NCBI RefSeq assembly: GCF_000237925.1
Contig: NC_031495.1
Location: 5,991,852 to 6,055,851, forward strand
Direction of reading: 5' to 3'
Source of the DNA: Schistosoma mansoni
Taxonomy: Eukaryota; Platyhelminthes; Trematoda; Strigeidida; Schistosomatidae
DNA length: 64,000 bases
This document shows positions 22,561 through 34,199 of the stretch, piece after piece; positions within the stretch are counted from its first letter, which is position 1; every line of letters begins with the position of its first letter. Under the pieces are notes generated by a model that saw nothing but the letters and a program-made list of their open reading frames with translations, was not told where the DNA came from and searched no databases. A program made the position numbers and the translations under genes.

Positions 22561-23480
22561 ACTGAGATCTCATCCGAAGTCAAGGGCTGCGTGGTCTGCT
22601 GATCTGTACATGAGACTGAAGTCTCGTCCGTAGACAGGGCAGATGACGCGTGCTGTTGACTGAGACGTGAGAATGGGGTCTCTGATGCATCTAGAGTGGG
22701 ATCCGAAAAAGATGTAGGGATCCCGCTAGAAATTGAGTCTCGGCTTATCGGGTAGGGCACTGTCATCGACGTGCACTTATTTGAAACGATTAAGGCTGAC
22801 TATCACGACGCAACCATGTCGATCAACCTTGAAGGTCTTTTCGTGACGGGGAATCACGTGAAAAGGTCCTTCGTAAGGCTGTTGTAGAGTTTCGCGTACC
22901 GAATATACTCGTATGGAAACATGTGAACAGATAGATAACTCTTGAGGGGGAGCGACCTGTCGATTTTGTAAATAAGTTGGCACCGGAGGCAGTATTCGCA
23001 TAAATTCAGACAGTCGTTGGACGTAGTCTGATTCGCCGAACTTATTGCTGCTCCGTGGTGTGAAAAATTTCCCAGACAGACGCAATGTCGTGCCGTATAC
23101 AAGTTCAGCGGCGGAACATTGAATATCTGCCTTTATGCTCGTTCTGATACACAAGAGGACGAGCGGTAAGGTTTCGTACCGATCATCGTTTCCGTGTGCT
23201 CGAAGAGCAATTTTGAGTTGGTGATGAAACCGTTCAAGTAAACCATTCGATGCTGAGTGGTAGGCGGTTGTATGTACCAAGTAGCACTCCGTACCAAGTA
23301 GCCGGGTCAATAAGGAGAATAATGCGGACTCAAATTGTTGTCCTCAGTCAGTCGTGACAGTCGAGGGACAACCGTACAGTACTATCCATCGTTCTACGAA
23401 GCGGTGAGCGACTGTCTCCACCGTAATAGACGTGATAGGAATAGCTGATCAGTACATAGCATTAACCCAACGGAATTGAA
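22561..23480 (-). mobile_element. Gypsy integrase C-terminal relic, inverted relative to gag-protease
   Basis: On the minus strand, TTAYHSASNGLLERFHHQLK is the third catalytic region of integrase (Glu retained). AELVYGTTLRL, YEGPFHVIPRHEKTFKV and VVIVSLNRFK form the C-terminal domain and the pol end. Reading frames continue to about 22560, where they meet the protease fragment head-on. Frame breaks occur upstream of 23310. Confidence 0.85.
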
Positions 23481-23604
23481 AAACCTTGGCTTCGAATCAA
23501 TGAAGCAGATGGGTTCCGAGATACAGAGGGAATAAGTAGAATATGAGCCCACTATTGGCCACGTGCTTACATGAGACCACGTCTCCTTACGTCGTTGACC
23601 TTAA

Positions 23605-23735
23605 AGTCAAAGGCTTACCTAAGAAAGCCACCTGTTTTGTCTTGGGCACCCGCGCTGTATCCAAACTCACAAGCAAACTAAATGATAACAACTTTGTGTG
23701 GCGCACATATACTTCGGTCCCCTTTTTATTAATTT
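23605..23735 (+). repeat. Repeat family R1, diverged 3' part
   Basis: AAGAAAGCCACCTG, TTGGGCACCCG and GTGGCGCACATATA match the R1 3' third in order. Strongly diverged. Confidence 0.5.
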
Positions 23736-23739
23736 TGAG

Positions 23740-26336
23740 TTTGTAAAAAAAACATATAAGGATAGAGAGTATATATGATATACATTCTAGATCATACTTC
23801 TGCCTAAAACTTTATTTTGGGGCCACCACTGTCAAAAAAATTTGCCAAAATCAACACCAACAGCCGAATTACCAAATGGCTGTGTTCTTACATCTCGCAA
23901 AGAAAACGATACGCTATGCTTTGAAGAGTACTGGACGCCTGCACTTACTCAGCACGCTGCACAATAAACTGTTCCCCCACCTTTTCTTTTCTCACTTTTC
24001 TACTTGATCTGATATATTATTCATGAAACGCTTCTAGTAATAATACGGATTATCTCACTACATTTACGCAAATTTATGCCCTTTTAAATCCACTTGAAAT
24101 GGATGGGTTCTTGTAGCTCAGTAAATGATGGTGTATTGATAGTTGTTTCACACTTATTCCTTCTAAATGTCAAAATCTTAATTTTAATTTGAGACATTGG
24201 CAACATGTAGAAGGCATGGAGTCGCGATTGATTATGATCACCACTACAACAAGATTACGTGCCAGAAGTCGAGTTGAATCCCTCGGTAGGCCAAAATCCA
24301 GAAGGCTGTTGATGGTTGCAGTAAAATATATTTGTTGGTGACCTCTTGGTATCGAAAGAATACCGAGACGTGCCAAAGTTTACAAGCAGAACTGCCGAGC
24401 GTACCCGAGTTCGTGCAAGGTCACAGGCAACGGAAAGAAATGTGTCTTTGGTACAGTTAAAAAAACAAGTACAGTAAAACAATCACTAGCACAATTGGTT
24501 ATAATAATAATCGTTTCCATTATACCACTTGCTTTCTCGCCATAAAAGTAGCTCACTACAAACACTTAAATATCCGGCTGAAATCATATTCAGTTTTTAC
24601 TGTTAGAAATTTCGTAATAAAGATTGTGTCAAAAGTCGTTTATCTTGGTATGAGTTTCTCCCCTAATCTCTCTTAGCCTTCCTATTTTTGATTGATATCA
24701 AATAAATTTTTGCGTCTAATATATTATATAAAGAGGCTAAATTGAAGTAAGTTTAACATCATGCTAAATGTTAGTAACTAAGGAGAATAATCTTACCCTC
24801 AAATTTTATGCATTAATCAGTGAATGTGTCTTAAACAAATCATATGATTTTTAAAGCTTTACAAATTCTTTCGTTACGATAAGCAAGTCTAAGAAATATC
24901 TGGGGATTAAAAATAAGTAGAAATCAGCTAATTAGATAAAACATGGTACTTTAGTACTGAATCGGATTAAAAAAATCTTAAAGTACTGTGAATCTTTTAT
25001 AGTTATTCTTTCTTATAGTTTTTTAGCTCTTAGTTAGATATTTAGAAAATATCACTGAAGAAATATTGTTGTTCAGCAAACCAGTAGTTTTACATTTGAA
25101 TATTTTCTATCTATGAAGATTATTTAAAACCAAAAATACACTGATTGGTTTCAATTCATGTCAATATAAGTTATCTATAAGCTGAGACTCATGGGAAGAA
25201 GAACGTTGGATGACTAAAACCAACCGGTAGGAAACACTGCATACATATCAGTTCCTGGCCGGTATTGATGAATAAGGTGTATCTGCAGTCTCAAAGGAAC
25301 TGAAATTCTCTATAGAACTCGAGTCCTCAACGTTTAGTGTAACAATCACCTCGAACGCAGGAAACCACAGTTTTTGTTCACTTACGTTAATGATCAGGTT
25401 GCAAATTAGTGTATGGAATCTGAAAACACTAAATACCAGAACAACAAAATATTGATGTCTACTAAGTAATACAATAAGTGAAGAGTTTCTGTAAATTGAA
25501 CTGCATTTAAAAAGTGAACATATTCTCATTTGAATAATAGGTTGATGCTGACTTTTTTAAGTATTTTGTAATTCACTGATCGTAATAGTACCATTTGTAG
25601 CATTGATTGTTATCATTTAGAGAAGACTATTTGTCCACTTTTTTTGTACTGTAATAAATAAAATTTATTAAAAATGTCTACTGATTGATTAACCACCGAA
25701 CAGTCTTTCACTGTATTTATTAACTATGGGGCATAAGTCCAATTCCTGTTAAATTTCTTCAAGATAATACAAGCTGCCTACTTGGAAATGTCTATCCATT
25801 TAGAGACAGCTAAGGCGTAAAAACTGTATTGATTTCGTTCATGATTATCAAACAGTTCATCCGAATGTAGGTATATAGGAATTGTAACAATAATTGAACT
25901 AGGGTTGAAGGAAAAATAACTAGCATTGTTATCAATTATAATAATGCTAGTTTTATAACTAGTAATTAAAACAGAATTGTGCATTACTTTTAATTTACAA
26001 AATAGAAATACTTGGATTTATTTAAAACGTACTATGGTAACTACGAACAAAACAATCCACAGAAACAAGAGAAAACTGTAAACAAATATAAATGAAATGT
26101 ATTGTGTGTGTATGAAGTGACAGTAACTGTTACAAGTACAACAGAATACAATTCTGCTAACATATCGTTCATTGGATTAAAAAAAAACCCGAAGTACATT
26201 ACTATATTTTTAGATGCTGAACTAGTTAAATGTTTTTAAATATCTTATTATATCATAGCGACAAGTTGATTAAAGCCCGTGAATACAAAATGCTTATTCA
26301 ATTCACTTAAATTAATTTGTAATTACATCCATCCTA
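23740..26336. other. Intergenic or intronic DNA, no confident gene
   Basis: Short open frames occur at 24170-24565 (-) and 25248-25529 (-). Their translations match no family recognised here and lack clear splice borders. The rest is AT-rich. Confidence 0.4.
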
Positions 26337-26862
26337 TTTATTATTATTTATTTAAACATATAAATATTGGTACAAAGGGGGACCAGATACATATGTGCCA
26401 CACAAATCTCATTTGATTTGTATGAGGGTTGTGATACTGCCCAAGTTCCCGAACTGAAGCAGGTGGTTTTCTTAAGGGGCCACACCCGGAGCCTTTGACT
26501 TAAAGATATGATCCACAAGTCAGTGGAGCAACGTCAGGAGATGCAGTCCCATGGTAGCCGGTGACCAGTAATTGGTTCATACGCCATTCGTTCCATTAGG
26601 GTCCTGGAGCCCATGTGCACCATTGGTTTGGAATCAGGTTTTTCCAACTCCCCTAGTTGGACTTTCCGTGTCCACCAACTCGGTTAAAGTGCCGGACATT
26701 CGCTTTTCGTCCTATCAATTTCGTAAATAACAATAGTGCCACAAGAAGGCAGTGAGTAGGACTTCCCTGACAAAGGCTATTTACACGTGGTCATGTGAGA
26801 GCATTTCGAGAGGGAGAGAGGACTCTCCCAACTCTCGGCCGTATCAAGGCATTAGGGGGTAT
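26337..26862 (-). repeat. Repeat family R1, full-length copy
   Basis: Inverse of 53418-53945 over its whole length. On the minus strand it starts TAATGCCTTGATACGGCCGA, passes the hairpin GGGAGAG...CTCTCCC and CCGGCTACCATGGGACTGCA, and ends AAATAATAATAAATA. It is about 525 bp with no convincing frame. Confidence 0.82.
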
Positions 26863-27600
26863 TCATCCTATAAAATAATACAAATTGTTTACTGTTATTA
26901 TCAAATTATGACAAAATTTTGTAACGGGAAGTGTCCCGAATCCAATAATGGCACACATTTGATACTCGCTTACTCCCCCCCTTAAATGGCAACTTGAGCG
27001 AAAACACAATAGTGAGTAAGAAGGTATATTGGACTGCCGAATAAAATGTACAAATAATCATCCATATATATACCCCTGTAATCCTTAGAAAATTGATCCA
27101 TTTCTTAGCCAATGAAATACACTTTCCCTTTAGGTTAATTGTGGTTGCCATCAATTGACCTTCTCATTAGGCTACTTCTGATTGACTATCTATATCACAA
27201 AATCTTTTATGAAACAAACAAATGACAAATATTTCTTATTGTAAACCTGACGACTTCCAATTTTAACACCGTTAAACAAAATAAAATCTCCACATCTGAG
27301 GAATTATTTTGATAAATGTTCAATATTCACCAATGATTTCTGTCCTGATGACAATCTAAATGAAATAAATGTCTAAATCAATCATCAAAAAGTATTTAAT
27401 GGAAAAGTGTATTTTGTGATTGATTTGTAATTGGTGAAGTCAAGGTATTTCAATGGTCAATAAAGTATATGTAGAGTATAGAAAAGTTTTTCATCTCAAT
27501 TAGAGTAATATATATTTAGTCGAATCAAAATAACTAGTTTACATATGTATAAATACAATAATAAATAAATTAATATATTTGTAATATTTTCACAATTGAA

Positions 27601-27692
27601 ATCATGAGTCAATTGAAGCTAGACCACCATCTGAAAACTGGAAGCACTGGACGGTCGATTCGACCTGTTATAAGACTCTCCGTATAGACTAA
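27601..27692 (-). repeat. SINE-B tail with eroded ribozyme
   Basis: Contains the SINE-B tail (TCAATTGAAGCTAGACCACC on plus) and CACTGGACGGTCGATTCGAC, a damaged complement of GTCGAAACGGCCGTCCAGTG. The core CTGANGA is not preserved. Confidence 0.65.
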
Positions 27693-27694
27693 AT

Positions 27695-28110
27695 GTTTCT
27701 TACAGCTTTGACGGCTGTTGCCTCGAAATGGGTAGTAGTTTTCATAGTCTTATCTAAGAATGATGCCGAAGTCATTGTGTGTGGAGAAAACAGGTAGCTC
27801 AATGTTATTCATCATGTATGTATTTGTACCTTGATGGCCAATATGTATCCAAATGTACTTGCAAGTATTTATCGGCAATCGCCAAGTTTGAGACCATTCA
27901 GGCAATTTCCCCAGATCATTTTGAAGCTCTAAGCTATCACCCTTGCTTCTTATATCCGTCCATATCCTGGCATCATTAGCATATAGCAAGACCGATGATG
28001 ATAGGATGTCATTTACATGCCAAAGGAACAACTCTGGCCCCAAAACTGTACCCTGAGGCACTCAGCTAAGCACAGTTTCTCGGTTAGAAGATAATTCCAA
28101 CACCTAAGAA
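27695..28110 (-). mobile_element. CR1-like LINE reverse transcriptase fragment
   Basis: The minus strand reads MPQGTVLGPELFLWHVNDIL, then YANDARIW (catalytic F/YADD mutated to YAND), then LQNDLGKLPEWSQTWRLPIN. This order is typical of CR1/jockey RT palm domains (PQGSVLGPLLF, ADD, LQ.DL..L..W). Truncated on both sides. Confidence 0.82.
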
Positions 28111-28240
28111 AGTTTCTAGCGATAAGAATATGAAATTCAGACCCAAAGCAATGACTTCATCTTTTCTCCAAACAACGGAAAAATTATTGATACTCCCTCT
28201 TCAGTATGCACCAGAAGGACAAATTGATCCGTATCAGTTC

Positions 28241-28440
28241 NNNNNNNNNNNNNNNNNNNNNNNNNNNNNNNNNNNNNNNNNNNNNNNNNNNNNNNNNNNN
28301 NNNNNNNNNNNNNNNNNNNNNNNNNNNNNNNNNNNNNNNNNNNNNNNNNNNNNNNNNNNNNNNNNNNNNNNNNNNNNNNNNNNNNNNNNNNNNNNNNNNN
28401 NNNNNNNNNNNNNNNNNNNNNNNNNNNNNNNNNNNNNNNN
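28241..28440. other. Assembly gap (200 N)
   Basis: 200 N, ending within about 12 bp of the tRNA-like head of a SINE-B copy. Confidence 0.99.
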
Positions 28441-28678
28441 TATGGGACTCCGTTGGATGCCGGCTCGGTGGTCTATCGGTTAAGGGCTTCGGCTCGAGGC
28501 TGGTAGGTCCTGGGTTCGAATCTCGCGGGTGCGGGGTCGTGGATGCACACTGCTGAGGAGTCCCCTAATAGGACGAAACGGCCGTCCAGTGTTTCCAGGT
28601 TTTCGATGGCGGTCTAGCTTCAATTGACTCATGATTTCAACTGTGAAAATACTAAATTCTCCGCAAAACCCCTCTCTG
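28441..28678 (+). repeat. SINE-B, tRNA-like head to tail
   Basis: Head GTTGGATGCCGGCTCGGTGG with an A-box-like region and B-box GGTTCGAATCTC, an intact hammerhead, then the tail CTAGCTTCAATTGACTCATG ending AAAACCCCTCTCTGA. The leader is lost in the gap. Confidence 0.83.
28546..28593 (+). ncRNA. Hammerhead ribozyme, intact core (SINE-B)
   Basis: CACTG (28548-28552), CTGAGGAG, TCCCCTAATAGGA (shortened stem II, TCC/GGA), CGAAAC, GGCCGTC, CAGTG (28587-28591). The core is consensus; stem II is weaker than in the other copies. Confidence 0.78.
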
Positions 28679-28679
28679 A

Positions 28680-29620
28680 CATTTGTAATATCCCAATGAG
28701 TAGAAAAATTAGATTTTCCGATGTTTCGTGACTCAATGTAAGCCACTTCTTCAGAGAATAAATAACCAAATTAACACTAATCTAAGTTTAAATAGTACAA
28801 AGGAACAACATAAGAATATGATGTGCGATCACTCAAAAAACAAGTCTGAACAAGTCAATGTCATGTCATTTCGATCAAGGTGATTCATAAGTGACATGTA
28901 TGTAAATTTGTGTGTGTATGTGTGCATTGTTAATGATCTAAAATGTGTGACCTTTATAATGACAAAGGATAGAGTTTAATTTGTAATTTTAAACAATATC
29001 AAACTAGGTGACTAGGATAGATAGTCCAAGTAGGATGTATGGTAAGGCCTTCCTTTCTATTGAGAGCAGTAGGATTAAGCATTATATGGAACGCTTCAGT
29101 TACTCTCCTTTCTTTGTAATTGGAAAAGCCCTTTTGTAGTATTTTGATATTTTTGAAATCAATTTTATGATTGTTGAAAATGGCGTGGACTGCAATTGCC
29201 AATTTAATTTGAAGTCTATCCAGTCCTACAGGATTATTAAGAGGTTTTCTTGTGTACCTAATATATTCTTTGGTACGAGTCAAGATTTCGCGAGATGACT
29301 CTCCAATACAGAAGGTATCACAATCGACACAGCCTACTTTGTAGACACAGTTCTGTGTAGACATGAATGGGATTTTTTCTTTTAATCGAACTAAAGTATT
29401 TCGAAGTGTGTTCGTTGTTTTGTAATATACTTTAATTCTTTGTCGTTTTAAGATCCTTTGAAGTTCTTCTGTTGTGCCATGACGATATGGTAAAACTACA
29501 GTACCAATCCATGGTATTTCATTCGTTCTACTATTTAAACTTGGAATAATGTAAATTCGGCTATTCATTCTCTGAAGAAGTGGCTTACATTGAGTCAATA
29601 TCAACCTGAACATTGATCAT
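28680..29620 (-). mobile_element. Penelope-like element, GIY-YIG endonuclease end, with terminal inverted repeat
   Basis: The open minus-strand frame 28999-29613 (204 codons) has the Penelope C-terminal layout. A basic linker (LQRILKRQRIKVYYKTTN) is followed by CVYKVGCVDCDTFCIGESSR, matching the Y.I.C..C...YIGET.R pattern of PLE GIY-YIG endonucleases, then ILTRTKEY. The RT domain is absent (5' truncation). A 39-nt sequence at 28729-28767 is repeated inverted at 29559-29597 with 37 of 39 positions identical, so the fragment is flanked by inverted pseudo-LTR pieces. The frame's first residues lie inside one of these. Confidence 0.83.
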
Positions 29621-29867
29621 TTAAAAGTATTTTTAATATAAGTGGATGAATGGCACTAGAATTTCTAATATTATTTTTAAAAGATAGAAATAAGTCTAAT
29701 ATGATTATTATCATCATTTTTTGGTTTGATTTTTATTATAACTTAACAAGATAAACAAATGCAATGGTTAACTATTTATTATTTACTTTATTCGGAAATA
29801 TATTGTAATTTAAATTTTATTCATAATTTGATAATAACAGTCGAACAATTTGTATTATTTATTAGGG

Positions 29868-30025
29868 TGAATGCCCCCTAATGCCTTGGTACGGCCGAGA
29901 GTTGGGAGAGTCCGCTCTCCCTCTCGAAATGCTCTCACATGGCTACGCCTATATAGCCTTTGTCAGGGAAGTCCTACTCATTGCCTTCTCGTGGCACTAT
30001 CAGTTTTATTGAATTGAAAGAAACT
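29868..30025 (+). repeat. Repeat family R1, 5' part only
   Basis: Starts GAATGCCCCCTAATGCC, keeps the hairpin arms GGGAGAG/CTCTCCC, and fades after GTGGCACTATCA. It is truncated at its 3' side, unlike most LINE-mobilised copies. Confidence 0.72.
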
Positions 30026-30671
30026 AGGAACGTGAAAAAAGACCAATAAAGTAAGTCGTAACCACATATGTTATTAAATTTGACAGACTTACTTACATTT
30101 CTTGACAGATTCTCTTTCGATTGTAAACTTTCAAACATAAAATATTCACAACAAAATATAAATTAGAAAAAAGGATTTGTATGAAGATACCAGAAAAGTA
30201 ACTGTATCGTTTTAGAGTAAAATATCTCCATAGACTTGGAATCAATAATCATACATCTTACATGTATCCGATTATTTCAGTGATACCTTTTGAATGAATT
30301 AAGAAGGATCACACAATAATAACGATCTATATATGAAGATGACTTTAAATATATTGAAGTTTTATTTATAAAGGCAGAAAATTAGCATAAAATTCAATCT
30401 TCAAACCATAACTCATATGAATTAATTTCCAGAATTATATTCTTATGAAATACCAGCACAATTTAACTCTATAGAGTCTTCTCTTCACTAACATAGTACA
30501 ATTAACTACAAAAGTTCCATTAAATATATCTATCATATTAAATTAAGTTGATTGCGCTGTATTCTCTAGTTGGTTGAAACATTTGCATGTTTTTCAAATA
30601 GTATCTAAGTGTTAAAACTGGTTTATATTATAAATATTTATCCCCAAAGACATATTCTATGATACACTTAG
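30026..30671. other. AT-rich non-coding DNA
   Basis: No exon or repeat recognised. Confidence 0.4.
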
Positions 30672-30815
30672 TATTGTTTGTTTGAATCTTTCTATTGATG
30701 TTTAGGAGTGCAACATCAACTCTGAGATACAGGTATATCCAGCTGATGAGTCCCAAACAGGACGAAACGCTCGTCCTGGATTCCACTGCTAGCCACTATC
30801 CATCTTTGCTTTCAA
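30672..30815 (+). repeat. Smα copy with inverted 5' piece
   Basis: Bases 30672-30702 are the Smα head in antisense (TTTGAATCTTTCTATTGATG). They are joined to sense sequence AACATCAACTCTGAGATACA, the ribozyme and the tail CTATCCATCTTTGCTT. The tRNA-like part is deleted at the junction. Flanks TTCTATGATACACTT (left) and TTTTATGATAAACTT (right) look like a target-site duplication. Confidence 0.78.
30730..30788 (+). ncRNA. Smα hammerhead ribozyme, intact core
   Basis: Stem I strands ATCCAG and CTGGAT enclose CTGATGAG, stem II TCCCAAACAGGA, CGAAAC and the GTC triplet ending at 30775. This closely follows the established schistosome Smα hammerhead, including the upstream CAGGTA-like segment that takes part in loop contacts in that ribozyme. 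Confidence 0.9.
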
Positions 30816-31182
30816 TATTTTATGATAAACTTTCTTTTATCAAAACAGTTTATATGGTGTTTCAAATGGAGAAGTAGTCTCAAAATAACAGTAGAAAAAC
30901 CTAATTTCATTAGTATATATTAGCAAAAAGCCTTTTTACCTTCAAGATATGTTATATGAATGGCTAAGATCTTCAAAATGTGTATGTCAGTATATTTGCT
31001 ACAATATTCTGTTACTTTTGTGTATACTTTAAATACAAATTAGGTTTTTAGTGGTTATCTTTATAATCGATGACCGAGGAGAGATGAATCCAGTAACGAC
31101 GAGAACATTAATACTACTAAATTATATTCCAGTAATTGGATTTATTAGCATATGTAGAGGTAAAAAAAAACAATTAAACCAT

Positions 31183-31505
31183 TGTGGCTGTAAATAATTC
31201 CCCAAAATCAATAACTTTGTAAGTGTTCGATATTGGATGCTGACCACATTAGTTTTAGTGGACTGGTTTAGCTGAAGGCGCTCGGTCATGCATCCGTACC
31301 AGATCACGTTACAGAACGGCGTGGGAAACATCTCCCACGATCATTAACCATATTAGATCAGTCACTTCTCGATATATTGATAACCCATCAAATATATCTT
31401 TCAACCTCCCCGCTTCTGACTTCTGATTTTAACTGGGTGGGTGCGATTCGATTATAGGTGTTACTTGTAAAGAGTTGTCAAACTACAATACTGGTGGTAT
31501 CCTCA
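31183..31505 (+). repeat. Solo LTR, Gypsy type
   Basis: Collinear with the LTR at 20985-21317 (TAAGTGTTCGA, GCTCGGTCATGCATCCG, TCAGTCACTTCT). It has TG...CA ends and CCAT on both sides (31179-31182 and 31506-31509), as expected for a 4-bp target duplication. No internal region follows. Confidence 0.8.
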
Positions 31506-32161
31506 CCATGATTGTATTAAACGGACACAACTGAACTGGAATAATAGTAGTATTGGATTAAAGCCAGAATAAAACTCGTTTATAATTGCATTAGATTTAT
31601 ATCAACATTGACAAACGAATATCCAGCAATTGTAGCGGAATAAGTTCAGGATTGCTTTACATTTGTCTAATCAACATTGCACTGAAATAAGAAAATGAGA
31701 TAGACAGATGAATAGTTAAATGAATAACCGATTAATACAATATAGGAATGATTTACTTATAAGGTATTTGAAATATGCACACATTTGTGCGCAGGTTCAC
31801 CGAAACAATTGAATCAATGTATTTGATAGTCACATGCTCAGTTGGATGTCGCACTCCAAAATGATTTTAAGATATTTTTCATTTACCATGCCCTTGTATC
31901 AGATACCATACTATTACAATCTAAAAACTCAAATTTTAGATTTATCTATTGAATCTGTGTTAATGGTCATTAGAATACAAAACGAAAAATGACTAACTTC
32001 TTCATGAAGAGTTCTAAACATCTAATAAATAACTGTACGGTCCTAATTGACGTATATAAGTTTACTTGCAAATCCACCTAAGCTCACTCACTCATAAAAA
32101 TGAAATTCTAAACCGTCGACATATATGTAATTAAATTAGCAACAAAATTCACCTGAGTAAT
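31506..32161. other. AT-rich non-coding DNA
   Basis: No gene or repeat recognised. Confidence 0.4.
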
Positions 32162-32494
32162 TGTTGGGGCGATCCTTAAGAAGCATTTTATCCAGTCAGC
32201 GTTCGATTAGAAGTTTTGCTAGAAATATCGCGAAAACAAAAAGTCACATGTAGAGGTTCTGATTGGCTGATTACTACACCGCTACTATGTTTAGTAGTAT
32301 TCTAGAATTTTCAGGAAAACCCAAGGACTTTTAAAATACTATAAAAACCATATATATTCTGTACACAAATGAAACTTTGGAGTAAAGTGCTTCTCATATA
32401 TTTTGCGCCTTTTCTCTCGTGTTCAACCCGCTGTGTAGTTCTAGCTTGAGGGTACAAGACTAGCTTAGGATCCGAACATAGCGTTCAATCAACA
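32162..32494 (+). repeat. Putative solo LTR of another family
   Basis: Bounded by TGTTGGGGCG and CAATCAACA (inverted TGTTG/CAACA ends). It contains a TATA-like CTATAAAAACC about 150 bp before its end. The architecture is LTR-like (perhaps BEL/Pao), but no second copy or coding region supports it here. Confidence 0.4.
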
Positions 32495-34199
32495 AGACTT
32501 ATCAGTAATTTCATTTGGTAAGAACGTCTACATGAATACAGATATTTTAAACTTGTTTTATTTGGCTCTTAAAATGTTTTTGGTTGATTAGATAGATTAA
32601 CTTTGATAGCTTCTTTGCTTGAAACAAGAGGTTTGATTGTCATAGAAATAAATAGCGTGGAATTTATTATGCATTCAAATATAAAGCAGACTTTCAAGTT
32701 CATTGACGGATGCCCAACATGTTATTGTTATTTAATTCTTCGCTGTATGACTTTAGTTCGAATATAACTTTAGAAAGCACTACCAAAGGATATTATTTAC
32801 CAATTTTATCAATACCTTTAGAATAAAAAAAACCGTTTTGATTCCTGATTTAAAATGAATTTCATCAATACTAGTGAGAATGAAATTAACTTCGATATCA
32901 TTAAATACGTAGTTTAATCTAACAGTTTCAAAAACATAGAGAAAGATGTTGAAGAAGTTTAATTTTTTGCACTTTTTCGCTTTTAATTCGCATAATAAAT
33001 GTAAACCTGTAGAGCAATTCGTACCTCTGTAATGCCAATGTGTTTAAAAATTTGATACCATATTATAAAGGTTTCAAAGAAAAGTAACCATACTTATTCA
33101 AAACGACTTAGTATTCAAACCCTTGTCGTTTTCAATAATTCTGAATTCATCTTCGATTAGTTAATTAACTATCTACTGATATTACTACTTCTAATCTCAG
33201 TAGCTACACATCCCTCAAGTGAATTAAGATTCACTCGCGAACACAAAATAAACTCTGTAAGCCAGGAGTAAATATATTAGATTAACTGGGAGAGGAACAA
33301 ATTTTGAGGCTGAGTAGTAAATCTTTATTCAGTTACTTATCGTATGGTGTAGTTACAGTTCTATACCTTATTAACTTGAAAGCATTTACTCCATCCAGTT
33401 GAAAACGGTTATTACTGCCAGAATTACTAAATAAAGATAGTTGTTTAAGTTACTTACTTGGATATGATAATATACGCTGTTTAAGCCAGAGTTAGAAAAG
33501 CATCGGCACTCACTAGCTCAATCAAAGAAATGAGTACCTAGCGAGAAGGCAGGTTATTATATATTTCTTACGAAATACCCTTACATCTTATTTCTTATTG
33601 TACCATGAAGCTATAAATGATCTTACCTCAATACACTACCAAATGAGTAAAGGCTTCTGTGAATATATATCTTTAACTTGTGCCACCTTTGAGAGTCGTA
33701 GTGTCTAGAGTTCATGAATATGACCGAACAAACTCGATGAGATTTCATTTGTCCTGCCAATTTTTCCATCGTCGAAACTTCAGAGGAAAAATATGATATT
33801 ATTCTTGCTAAACGCCCTTAAATAAAGGGCTATTTACGGAAGTACAAACTGGAATGATAATCAACTGACCAACTTGCTGTCTTCATTTTATAATTTATGA
33901 TGGACGTCCACTTTTTCCCTTTGCAGGTTATTGCCAGCATAAGAACGATGCCACTACTAACCTTACAAAAGCGTAATCCGCCGTCCCCCACTGCCCTAGT
34001 GATAAAGTACATATATGCTAGACTTTTACCTATCAACAGGTAAACTCTAAGTTTAATGTCGGAGATATTAATGGTACCTCTATTTTTAGGGGTGTTACTA
34101 ATCCTATCCGATTCGTCGTACTTTTTCTAAGTTACTCGCCAGTCCCAATTATAATGTCCCATCTTAATATGCTTTATATTTGCTAAAAGGCTATGAAGA
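32495..34199. other. AT-rich non-coding DNA
   Basis: No exon, RNA gene or shared repeat recognised over this stretch. Confidence 0.4.

Noticed and set aside
24170-24565. Candidate 5' exons of LBR on the minus strand
   Set aside because: None of the three frames resembles a Tudor domain and no strong donor in the right phase was found.
28130-28556. Frames of about 117 codons crossing the second N run
   Set aside because: Created by the gap; the readable part is the SINE-B head.
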